In this document: positions 1 to 6,031 of the stretch, in pieces
How positions within the stretch are numbered: position 1 is the stretch's first letter
Layout of the letters: each line of letters begins with the position of its first letter
Assembly: GCA_025057245.1 (NCBI GenBank)
Contig: JANWYC010000067.1
Coordinates: forward strand, 1 to 6,126
Origin: Aquificaceae bacterium
Lineage (GTDB): Bacteria; Aquificota; Aquificia; Aquificales; Aquificaceae
Length of the DNA: 6,126 nt
Direction of reading: 5' to 3'
Program-made: the position numbers and the translations under genes
The notes under the pieces: model-generated
Seen by the model: the letters and a program-made list of their open reading frames with translations, nothing else
Databases searched by the model: none
Told to the model about the DNA's origin: nothing

Positions 1-1056
1 GCAACCAGCAAGATAAAGTCTATAGAAGACCTTCAGAGTCTCAGCACATACGGATACAGAGGCGAGGCTTTACATTCCATATCCTCCGTAAGTAGGCTAG
101 TTATAAGGTCGCGTTTCTATCAGGAAGACTTAGGAAGGGAGATAAGGGTGGAGGCAGGTCAGGTTGTAAGTAGCAAGACCATAGGCATGCAAGTTGGCAC
201 GCACGTAGAAGTATATGACCTCTTTTACAACATGCCTTTGAGGAAGAACTTTTTACGTAAAGAGAATCTGGAAAGAAGGCGTGTTTACAGCGTTTTTACC
301 GCTCTATCTTTGGCTAATCCTGATGTTTTCTTACGCTTGGAAGCGGAGGGCAAAGAGGTTTTCAAGCTAAAACCTGTCAGCGGTATAAAGGAGAGGGCGG
401 AGGATGTCTTCGGTCAAAGGTTTGAGCATATAGTCCTTGAGGAAAAGCCCTTTAGAGTGGAACTCCTTCTATCTGTGGAAGGGTCAAGAAAAGGAGCCCT
501 TGTTTTTATAAACAGAAGGCCAGTTTACAACAGAAGCTTGTTAGAGTACTTGAAAAAGACTGCGGGGAGCTCTGGTCTCTGCCTTTGCTACATCCATGTT
601 CCACCTTACATGCTTGATGTGAACGTGCATCCCAAGAAAGCGGAAGTAAGACTAATCAAGGAAGGAAAGGTAAAAAACCTTATATCTCAAGCGGTGGGTA
701 GGAGACATACGTTTACTGGCTACACTCTTGCTCAGAAAGTGAGTAGCTACACCTTAGAACCCGAGTTCGTTGGTATAATAGATAACACCATTATCGTGGC
801 TAGGTATGGAGATTACCTCTACTTCTTTGACCAACATCTTCTTTCTGAGAGATATAACTACGAAATGGGTGCGAGTGCGGACAGAGCCTGTGGCATGTCT
901 GTAAAGGCGGGCGAGAAGTTAGACCAAAACACCGCAAGGGAGCTCCTTAGGAAGTGGGTAAGTTTTCACAACAAAGAAGTGTGCCCTCACGGGCGCTCCA
1001 TATACCATCGCATACCACTTTCAGAACTTTATAAAAAGCTGGGAAGGACCTACTGA
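1..1056 (+). CDS. mutL: DNA mismatch repair protein MutL, 5'-truncated by the window edge
   Basis: MutL is the ATPase and endonuclease that links MutS mismatch recognition to strand removal. The reading frame is open from base 1, so the true start lies upstream; 351 codons are visible. By alignment with known MutL, roughly the first 75 residues are missing, giving a full length near 425. Visible in order are the GHKL ATPase motif ATSKI followed by GYRGEAL (52-72), the DLFYNMP segment (218-238), the transducer-domain motif [11 protein letters not shown] (about 619-651), a very short linker, and a compact C-terminal endonuclease domain. That domain has DQHL-x2-E-x4-E (829-864), an ACR-type RACGMSVK motif (about 883-906) and CPHGRS (982-999). 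These correspond to the metal-site motifs DQHA-x2-E-x4-E, ACR and CPHGRP of nicking MutL proteins, with Ala to Leu and Pro to Ser changes. The stop overlaps the hisF start by one base, suggesting cotranscription. Confidence 0.95.
   Translation, partial: ATSKIKSIEDLQSLSTYGYRGEALHSISSVSRLVIRSRFYQEDLGREIRVEAGQVVSSKTIGMQVGTHVEVYDLFYNMPLRKNFLRKENLERRRVYSVFTALSLANPDVFLRLEAEGKEVFKLKPVSGIKERAEDVFGQRFEHIVLEEKPFRVELLLSVEGSRKGALVFINRRPVYNRSLLEYLKKTAGSSGLCLCYIHVPPYMLDVNVHPKKAEVRLIKEGKVKNLISQAVGRRHTFTGYTLAQKVSSYTLEPEFVGIIDNTIIVARYGDYLYFFDQHLLSERYNYEMGASADRACGMSVKAGEKLDQNTARELLRKWVSFHNKEVCPHGRSIYHRIPLSELYKKLGRTY
1045..1048 (+). promoter_or_regulatory. hisF ribosome-binding site inside the mutL 3' end
   Basis: AGGA, within the longer purine run GGGAAGGA, lies 7 bases before the ATG at 1056. 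It sits within the last codons of mutL. Together with the TGATG stop/start overlap, this supports the chosen hisF start and suggests translational coupling. Confidence 0.7.
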
Positions 1057-1823
1057 TGTTAGCAAAGAGAATAATACCGTGTCTTGACGTGGATAAAGGA
1101 AGGGTGGTAAAAGGCGTAAGGTTTTTAAACCTAAAGGATGCAGGAGACCCGGTGGAGGTCTCTAAGGTATACGAAGAGCAGGGAGCGGACGAGCTGGTGT
1201 TTCTCGACATAACCGCCTCTGCGGAGGGGAGAGAGATAATGCTTGAGGTGGTCAAAAGGGTGGCGGAGGAGGTCTTCATGCCCTTTACCGTTGGTGGTGG
1301 TGTTTCAAGCCTTGAGGATATGCGTAAGCTTCTCTCTGCGGGTGCGGACAAGGTTTCCATAAACACCTCTGCGGTAAAGAATCCACAGCTTATATACGAG
1401 GGTGCAAAAAGGTTTGGCTCTCAGTGTATCGTGGTTGCCATAGACGCAAAAAGAAAGGGTCAGAGCTGGGAGGTCTACATACACGGTGGAAGGACGCCTA
1501 CAGGGCTGGATGCCATAGAGTGGGCAAAGAGAGTGGAAAGTTTGGGAGCTGGCGAAATCCTGCTTACTTCAATGGACAGAGACGGCACTAAGTCAGGATA
1601 CGACATAGAGCTGACAAAAAGGGTAGTGGAGGCGGTTAGAATACCAGTGATAGCCTCTGGTGGTGCGGGCGGTATGGAACACTTCTATCAAGGCTTTACG
1701 GAAGCCGGGGCTGATGCTTGCCTCGCCGCATCTCTGTTTCACTTTAGAGAAATAAGCATACCTGAACTTAAAGCCTACTTAGCCTCAAGGGGAGTGCCGG
1801 TAAGGTTATCTGTGGAATGTTGA
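1056..1823 (+). CDS. hisF: Imidazole glycerol phosphate synthase, cyclase subunit HisF
   Basis: HisF is the cyclase half of the cytoplasmic HisF-HisH complex. It uses ammonia delivered by HisH to turn PRFAR into imidazole glycerol phosphate and AICAR, which links histidine and purine synthesis. The 255-residue length matches the family (about 253). The N-terminus [12 protein letters not shown] is typical and fixes the ATG start. Catalytic Asp11 and Asp130 (in VVAIDAK) are present, as is Asp176 (in [13 protein letters not shown]). The ammonia-gate residues known from the Thermotoga enzyme all fall at their usual numbers: Arg5, Glu46, Lys99 and Glu167. Both phosphate-binding halves of the beta/alpha barrel are visible (VGGG at 79-82 and ASGGAGG at 200-206). 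No hisH or other his gene is in the window, so the partner is encoded elsewhere. It probably shares a transcript with mutL. Confidence 0.98.
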   Translation: MLAKRIIPCLDVDKGRVVKGVRFLNLKDAGDPVEVSKVYEEQGADELVFLDITASAEGREIMLEVVKRVAEEVFMPFTVGGGVSSLEDMRKLLSAGADKVSINTSAVKNPQLIYEGAKRFGSQCIVVAIDAKRKGQSWEVYIHGGRTPTGLDAIEWAKRVESLGAGEILLTSMDRDGTKSGYDIELTKRVVEAVRIPVIASGGAGGMEHFYQGFTEAGADACLAASLFHFREISIPELKAYLASRGVPVRLSVEC

Positions 1824-2495
1824 TTACGCCAACCTCCAAAGTATTACCAACTCGCCCTTTGTCTCGCCTCTATCTACGAAGTTTTTAAGCACTTCGCTTA
1901 GTTTTCCTCTTACATACTCCTCGTGAATTTTTGTGAGCTCTCGCGCCACGCACACTGGCACTTCTCCACCGTAGACTTTCTCCATGGTTTGAAGGCTTTT
2001 AACTAATCTGTTTGGAGACTCAAAGGCTACAAAGGTGGTATCCATGCAGGCTTTTAAACTCTCAAAAAAGCTCTCCAATCCCTTCCTTGGTAAGAAGCCT
2101 AAAAAGGTAAACCTATCAGTGGCAAGCCCAGAGCCAACGATAGCGGTAAGCACTGCGCTTGGTCCGGGAATAACCTCCACCTGTATGCTTTTCTCCACGC
2201 AGGCTTTTATGAGCCTGTATCCCGGGTCCGAGATGGATGGTGTTCCGGCGTCGCTAACCAAGGCAACATCCTCTCTTTCAAGAAGCTTTATAATCTTGGG
2301 CACTTGCACGCTTTCCTTAGGCTCGTAGTAGGATATAAGCTTTTTATCCTTTATTTCGTAGTGGTTGAGTAAGACGAGAGTCCTTCTGGTATCCTCACAA
2401 GCTATGAAGTTTACCTCTCTTAAAACTTCCAAAGCTCTTATGGTTATGTCCTTAAGGTTTCCTATGGGTGTGGCAACTACGTAGAGCTTCCCCAT
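1824..2495 (-). CDS. rsmI: 16S rRNA (cytidine-1402-2'-O)-methyltransferase RsmI, short form
   Basis: RsmI uses S-adenosylmethionine to methylate the 2'-O of C1402 in the decoding centre of 16S rRNA, acting on the small ribosomal subunit. Family signatures appear in order: N-terminal LYVVATPIGNLKDIT (4-18), ACEDTRRT (32-39), VALVSDAGTPSISDPGYRL (77-95), VIPGPSAVL (108-116), FLGFLPRKG (131-139), FESP (158-161) and ARELTKIHEE (184-193), ending in KGELVIL. The tetrapyrrole-methylase fold is therefore complete. At 223 residues it is about 60 shorter than E. coli RsmI (about 286) and stops right after the catalytic domain, lacking the usual C-terminal extension. The ATG lies one base after the stop of the upstream usp gene. 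GGTGA (2502-2506 on this strand) precedes it by 6 bases. Its stop codon abuts the hisF stop with no spacer. Confidence 0.95.
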   Translation of the reverse strand: MGKLYVVATPIGNLKDITIRALEVLREVNFIACEDTRRTLVLLNHYEIKDKKLISYYEPKESVQVPKIIKLLEREDVALVSDAGTPSISDPGYRLIKACVEKSIQVEVIPGPSAVLTAIVGSGLATDRFTFLGFLPRKGLESFFESLKACMDTTFVAFESPNRLVKSLQTMEKVYGGEVPVCVARELTKIHEEYVRGKLSEVLKNFVDRGETKGELVILWRLA

Positions 2496-2496
2496 G

Positions 2497-3291
2497 CTAC
2501 TTCACCAAAAGAATGGGAATGCTTACATGGTGTATGACAAAGCTGGTAACGCTCCCCAAAAATAGCTCTCTTACCCTGCCCTTGGAATAAGCACCCATTA
2601 GCAAAAGGTCCACTTCTTGTTCTTTGCAGTGCGCTGGTATTCTCTCCTCAGGAAGTCCGTCCTCTACCATTAGGTTTACGCCTTCGGGAACTTCTACAGC
2701 CTCTTCTCCCACAAAGAGAGCATGCATATGGCTACCGTAAACCCTTGAAAGGCTCAATGCCAGTTTTAGAGCTTTTTTTGAGAGTTCTCCGCCGTCGTAA
2801 GCAACGCATACCCTTTTTATCTCCCTTTTACCTTCAGGAACTAACATTACGGGAGACCTACTCCTCCTTGAGACCACCTCCGCGGTAGAACTTAGGAAAA
2901 TGCCTTGCACTGGTCTTTCCCCCCTCCTGCCTATGATAAGAAGGTCTTCGGGGTCTGTTTGGTTAACCAGCTCTTCGTAAGGCACTCCGATTGTTTGGAA
3001 GGAAGACACCTTCACGCCCCTTTGTCTACCCTCTATTAGGAAATTCTCTATGAGAACGTTCGCTTGCTCCTCAAGAAAGTCTTTTAGCTTCTCAGATATG
3101 CCCATGTAGTAGGTAAAGCCCAGCACGCCAGCCAAGTCCTCAAGAAAGCCCTCGTCCAGTATTCTACTGTCTATTATGTGCGCCCCTACTACGGGAACGG
3201 ACAGCTTCTCGCCCAGCTCAAAGGCATAGTCCTTGGCAGTCCAGCCAGCTTTAGAACCGTCTATGCCTACTACTATCCTCTCAAATATCAA
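2497..3291 (-). CDS. Universal stress protein with two tandem Usp domains (TTG start)
   Basis: This is a cytoplasmic 264-residue protein made of two UspA-type domains. Such proteins bind ATP or related nucleotides and are linked to stress survival; the precise role of this one is unknown. Domain 1 spans about residues 3-152 (IVVGIDGS at 6-13, strand end SPVMLVP). It has GRRG at 121-124, then 9 residues and Ser-Ser, where the classical motif G-x2-G-x9-G-S/T needs Gly-Ser/Thr. Domain 2 spans about 158-264 (VAYDGGE, then SIPILLVK). It has GAYS at 233-236, then 9 residues and Gly-Ser. Each half thus keeps a different part of the nucleotide motif. The start is TTG: a stop codon lies three codons upstream in frame, and a strong GGGAGGTGA sits 6 bases before it. 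The first 11 bases overlap the gyrB 3' end. Usp family membership is sure; the ligand is not. Confidence 0.9.
   Translation of the reverse strand: MIFERIVVGIDGSKAGWTAKDYAFELGEKLSVPVVGAHIIDSRILDEGFLEDLAGVLGFTYYMGISEKLKDFLEEQANVLIENFLIEGRQRGVKVSSFQTIGVPYEELVNQTDPEDLLIIGRRGERPVQGIFLSSTAEVVSRRSRSPVMLVPEGKREIKRVCVAYDGGELSKKALKLALSLSRVYGSHMHALFVGEEAVEVPEGVNLMVEDGLPEERIPAHCKEQEVDLLLMGAYSKGRVRELFLGSVTSFVIHHVSIPILLVK
2502..2506 (-). promoter_or_regulatory. rsmI ribosome-binding site within the usp 3' end
   Basis: GGTGA on the minus strand lies 6 bases before the rsmI ATG (2493-2495), in the last codons of usp. It pairs with the 3' end of 16S rRNA and supports the start at MGKLYV and coupling to usp translation. 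Confidence 0.55.
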
Positions 3292-5668
3292 GATTTCTCA
3301 CCTCCCTCGCGTATGCTTCTATAAACTCCCGCCTTGGCTCCACCTCTTCTCCCATAAGTATGGAAAATATCCTGTCCGCCTCCGCAGCGTCTTCTATGGT
3401 AACTTTTAAAAGTCTTCTGGTGGTGGGGTTCATGGTGGTCTCCCACAGCTGTTCAGGGTTCATCTCACCTAAACCCTTGTATCTCTGTATTTCAAAGGAT
3501 TCCTTCGCCAGCTCTACCGCTTTTGAATACAGCTCCATAAGGTTCTCCACATCCACCTGTCTCTTCTCGTGGATAAGCCTTACGGGAAGCCCTAACTCAT
3601 GTCCTTCAAGCAATATGCGGTAGGAAAGAGAAGACAAAAAGTCCACATCCACCAACACTCTCTTACCCGTTCTCTTGTCTTTGAAAACGAGCTCGTAGGC
3701 GTCCTCCCTGTCATCGTAGTTGGTAGCCACGTGCATGTGAGGTAGCATGTCGTCTAAAGCTCTTAACTTCTCTTGTAGACTCTGATGGTCCCTCAGGTCT
3801 TGCTCGGAGAAGTTAAGCCTTAACAGAGAACTTATTACATCCTCACCCTTTAGCTTTGCCATAACCCTGTAGCCCTCTTCCATCTCCTTAACCCTTTTGA
3901 GAACACCTACAAGGCTTTCACCTCTGTATTGTCTGCCGAGGGAATCTATGAGAAGTGCCTCTTCTTCAAGACTTTTTAGCAGAATGCTTTCCAGCTCCTT
4001 ATCGTCTTTAACGTACTGCACCTTTTTCCCTTTTTTGACCCTGTAGAGAGGTGGTTGTGCTATGTATAAGTGTCCCGCTTCTATGAGACCTGGCATGTAT
4101 CTGTAGAAGAAGGTGAGCAGAAGCGTTCTTATGTGTGAGCCGTCTACGTCCGCGTCTGTCATAAGTATGATGCGGTGGTATCTAAGTCTGGAAGAGTCAA
4201 AGTCCTCACCAATACCACAGCCCAGAGAGCTCACTATGGTCCTTACTTCCTCGTTGGAAAGCACTTTGTCAAGCCTTGCCTTCTCTACGTTTAGTATTTT
4301 TCCTCTCAAGGGTAGTATAGCCTGCGTTCTTCTGTCCCTTGCCTGTTTGGCAGAGCCACCAGCGGATTCACCTTCTACGATAAATATCTCCGACTGGCTT
4401 GGGTCTTTCTCTGAGCAGTCCGCAAGCTTTCCCGGCAGGCTGGTATCCTCAAGGGGGGACTTTCTCCTTACTAACTCTTTTGCTTTCTTGGCAGCCTCCC
4501 TTGCTAAGGCAGACTCTATAGCCTTTTCCACTATTAACCTGAACACATCCCTGTTCTTGTCAAAGTATTCAGACAGGTATTCATAAACTAACGATTCCAC
4601 TACGTTCTTTACGTTTTGGTTTCCAAGTCTGGTTTTTGTCTGCCCTTCAAACTGAGGCTCTGGCACTTTACAGGATATGACCACCACGAGACCTTCTCTT
4701 AGGTCTTCTCCAGTTATGGTCTCTTTCAGCTCCTTTTGTAGTTTGATGTTGGGAAGGATTTTCATTACCGCCTTTGTGAGACCAGAGCGAAAACCAGTTA
4801 GATGAGTGCCACCTTCGAGAGTTTTTATGTTGTTTACGAAGGTCTCTACCACCTCTTTGTAGTCTTTTGTGTAGCCGAAGGCTATGTCCACGTAGACTCC
4901 ATCCTTTTCACCCTTTATTCGGATTACCTCGTCAAAGAGCTTTTCCTTACCAGCGGAGAGAAACCTTACCAGCTCTTCTATGCCCTTTTCAAACCTAAAG
5001 GTCTGCTCTTTACCCGTCTTCTCGTCTATAAGCTTGAAAGTGCATTCAGGGTTAAGGTAGGCTAACTCTCTAAGCCTTCTCTCTACCAAATCAAGCTTTA
5101 TCTTTGTGGTTTCAAACACTTCGGGGTCTGGCTTGAAAACTACCTTTGTGCCACGCTTTGTAGTGTTGCCTACAACCTTCAGCTCGTAGAGAGGCTCTCC
5201 CCTTCTGTATTCCTGCTTGTTTATCTTACCATCCCTGTAAACCTCCACCATCAGCCACTCGGAGAGAGCGTTTACCACGGATGCGCCCACGCCGTGCAAA
5301 CCACCAGAATACCTGTAGACCTTCTTGTCAAACTTACCACCCGCACCCAGCATGGTAAAGACCATCTGCACAGCTGGCACGCCCGTTTCAGGATGGATAC
5401 CTACGGGTATACCCCTACCGTCGTCCTCCACGCCAACGGAACCATCCGCATGAATCGTGACGGTTATCTGACTGGCATAGCCAGCCATGTGTTCGTCCAC
5501 TGCGTTATCAAGTATCTCCCATATGAGATGATGAAGACCCCTTTCGCCCACATCGCCTATGTACATGGACGGTCTCAGCCTAACATGCTGAAGACCAGTT
5601 ATGGCTTTTATGTCTGTTTCTGCGTATCCTGTGATTTCCTGAGTGATATTCTTCTGTTCTCTACTCAT
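3281..5668 (-). CDS. gyrB: DNA gyrase (type IIA topoisomerase) subunit B
   Basis: GyrB is the ATPase/TOPRIM subunit that pairs with GyrA to change DNA supercoiling through double-strand passage. ATPase domain: EILDNAVDEH with catalytic-base Glu51 and Asn55, EDDGRGIP (81-88), the nucleotide lid YSGGLHGVGASVVNALS (120-136) and the QTK loop (343-345). TOPRIM domain: VEGESAGGSAKQ (431-442) with Glu432, PLRGKILNVEKAR (453-465) and the metal-binding DADVD (505-509). The tail QRYKGLGEMNPEQLWETTMNP (728-748) is conserved. The 795-residue length and about 165 extra residues (about 561-725) match the insertion of Gram-negative-type GyrB such as E. coli (804). Glu434 replaces the usual Asp of EGDSA. In Aquifex aeolicus a single gyrB-like gene is reported to work with a chimeric A subunit showing Topo IV-like activity, so ParE-like behaviour is possible. 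The ATG lies 10 bases downstream of the tRNA-Glu gene. Confidence 0.97.
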   Translation of the reverse strand: MSREQKNITQEITGYAETDIKAITGLQHVRLRPSMYIGDVGERGLHHLIWEILDNAVDEHMAGYASQITVTIHADGSVGVEDDGRGIPVGIHPETGVPAVQMVFTMLGAGGKFDKKVYRYSGGLHGVGASVVNALSEWLMVEVYRDGKINKQEYRRGEPLYELKVVGNTTKRGTKVVFKPDPEVFETTKIKLDLVERRLRELAYLNPECTFKLIDEKTGKEQTFRFEKGIEELVRFLSAGKEKLFDEVIRIKGEKDGVYVDIAFGYTKDYKEVVETFVNNIKTLEGGTHLTGFRSGLTKAVMKILPNIKLQKELKETITGEDLREGLVVVISCKVPEPQFEGQTKTRLGNQNVKNVVESLVYEYLSEYFDKNRDVFRLIVEKAIESALAREAAKKAKELVRRKSPLEDTSLPGKLADCSEKDPSQSEIFIVEGESAGGSAKQARDRRTQAILPLRGKILNVEKARLDKVLSNEEVRTIVSSLGCGIGEDFDSSRLRYHRIILMTDADVDGSHIRTLLLTFFYRYMPGLIEAGHLYIAQPPLYRVKKGKKVQYVKDDKELESILLKSLEEEALLIDSLGRQYRGESLVGVLKRVKEMEEGYRVMAKLKGEDVISSLLRLNFSEQDLRDHQSLQEKLRALDDMLPHMHVATNYDDREDAYELVFKDKRTGKRVLVDVDFLSSLSYRILLEGHELGLPVRLIHEKRQVDVENLMELYSKAVELAKESFEIQRYKGLGEMNPEQLWETTMNPTTRRLLKVTIEDAAEADRIFSILMGEEVEPRREFIEAYAREVRNLDI
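3298..3306 (-). promoter_or_regulatory. Strong Shine-Dalgarno for usp, inside the gyrB 3' end
   Basis: GGGAGGTGA on the minus strand is close to a full match to the anti-Shine-Dalgarno of 16S rRNA. It lies 6 bases before the TTG at 3289-3291. It decides the usp start: no ATG or GTG lies between it and the in-frame upstream stop, and the encoded IVVGIDGS motif follows at the expected distance. Confidence 0.8.
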
Positions 5669-5677
5669 GTTTTTAAA

Positions 5678-5685
5678 CCACCCCC
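5678..5685 (-). promoter_or_regulatory. gyrB Shine-Dalgarno embedded in the tRNA-Glu acceptor stem
   Basis: On the minus strand GGGGGTGG precedes the gyrB ATG by 9 bases (TTTAAAAAC). It equals the consensus GGAGGTG with one A to G change, which still pairs with U of the anti-Shine-Dalgarno as a wobble. Seven of its eight bases are positions 67-73 of the tRNA (3' acceptor strand plus discriminator). No other purine-rich site lies in the 10-base gap, so it is the only candidate ribosome-binding site. Its use in the cell is inferred. Confidence 0.6.
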
Positions 5686-5754
5686 AGCGGGATTCGAACC
5701 CGCGCTCTCCGCCTTGAAAGGGCGGTGTCCTAGACCTGGCTAGACGATGGGGGC
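5679..5754 (-). tRNA. tRNA-Glu, anticodon UUC
   Basis: The 76-nt cloverleaf reads on the minus strand. The acceptor stem is GCCCCCA with TGGGGGT, the D arm starts GTCTAG and closes with AGGAC, and the anticodon stem is CCGCC/GGCGG around loop CTTTCAA, giving anticodon TTC (Glu GAA/GAG). The T arm is GCGGG-TTCGAAT-CCCGC and the discriminator is G73. The first pair is a G1-U72 wobble, as in many bacterial tRNA-Glu. The 3' CCA is not encoded (GGTTT follows position 72), so it must be added by nucleotidyltransferase. The gene lies just downstream of a consensus promoter and 10 bases upstream of gyrB, so a joint precursor transcript is likely. The predicted 5' leader is only about 6-7 nt. Confidence 0.97.
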
Positions 5755-5767
5755 TAAACCTTAAATG

Positions 5768-5796
5768 ATTATATCACAAGTGCAATCCCCTGTCAA
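5768..5796 (-). promoter_or_regulatory. Perfect-consensus sigma-70 promoter for tRNA-Glu-gyrB-usp-rsmI
   Basis: On the minus strand TTGACA (5791-5796) and TATAAT (5768-5773) are separated by exactly 17 bp. Transcription should begin near 5761, about 6-7 bases before the mature tRNA 5' end. This is a textbook match in both boxes and the spacer, which suits strong tRNA expression. No gene-sized gap or other convincing promoter separates the downstream genes, so it probably also supplies gyrB, usp and rsmI. Confidence 0.85.
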
Positions 5797-5871
5797 GTTA
5801 ATGCCTCCTGTTTGAGAATTGTCTTGTAGGCATACGACAGTAGTTCTCTACCGCATTATTTGGAAAAACAT

Positions 5872-5906
5872 AAAAAACTTAAGCTGGTGCTCCGCTTGGT
5901 CTTTTT
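5872..5906. terminator. Possible bidirectional intrinsic terminator (weak)
   Basis: AAGC (5881-5884) pairs with GCTT (5894-5897), and GG (5886-5887) pairs with CC (5892-5893). T5885 is bulged and the loop is TGCT. A run of six A (5872-5877) precedes the hairpin and TTTTT (5902-5906) follows it. The hairpin could therefore end transcripts in either direction: a leftward transcript entering from beyond the window, or a rightward one. The stem is only 6 bp with a bulge and no clear client gene is visible, so this is tentative. Confidence 0.35.
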
Positions 5907-5967
5907 GGTTGTGGATTTTGGCTGTAGAACCGTGCGACTAACTTTTTGATAAGTTTTACCTACCCTC

Positions 5968-5996
5968 TTGACTTTCTGTTTTTTATGTGTTATGCT
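5968..5996 (+). promoter_or_regulatory. Rightward sigma-70-type promoter with extended -10
   Basis: TTGACT (5968-5973) and TATGCT (5991-5996) are separated by 17 bp. A TG at 5988-5989, one base before the -10 box, forms an extended -10. The predicted start is near 6003. It points away from the tRNA-gyrB cluster toward the right edge, where no gene start is visible within the remaining 120 bases. Each box is one or two bases off consensus, and spontaneous matches in T-rich DNA are possible. Confidence 0.5.
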
Positions 5997-6014
5997 TTAT
6001 GACGGTATGAATGA

Positions 6015-6031
6015 GGGGCTGTTGTAGTCCC
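6015..6031 (+). other. Small hairpin just downstream of the rightward promoter
   Basis: GGGGCT (6015-6020) and AGTCCC (6026-6031) form a 6-bp stem with one G-U pair and a 5-base loop, GTTGT. It would lie about 12 bases into a transcript from the promoter at 5968-5996. It has no U-run after it, so it is not a standard terminator. It could be part of a structured leader or a small RNA; nothing identifies the class. Confidence 0.3.

Noticed and set aside
947..1366. Minus-strand open frame of 139 codons across the mutL/hisF junction
   Set aside because: It is a shadow frame opposite two clear genes. Both plus-strand proteins are strongly family-conserved there, and the minus product has no recognisable motif.
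4113..5743. Several plus-strand open frames opposite gyrB (for example 4113-4586 and 5294-5743)
   Set aside because: All lie antisense to conserved GyrB motifs, and the last also runs through the tRNA. Their translations are compositionally odd and have no motif.
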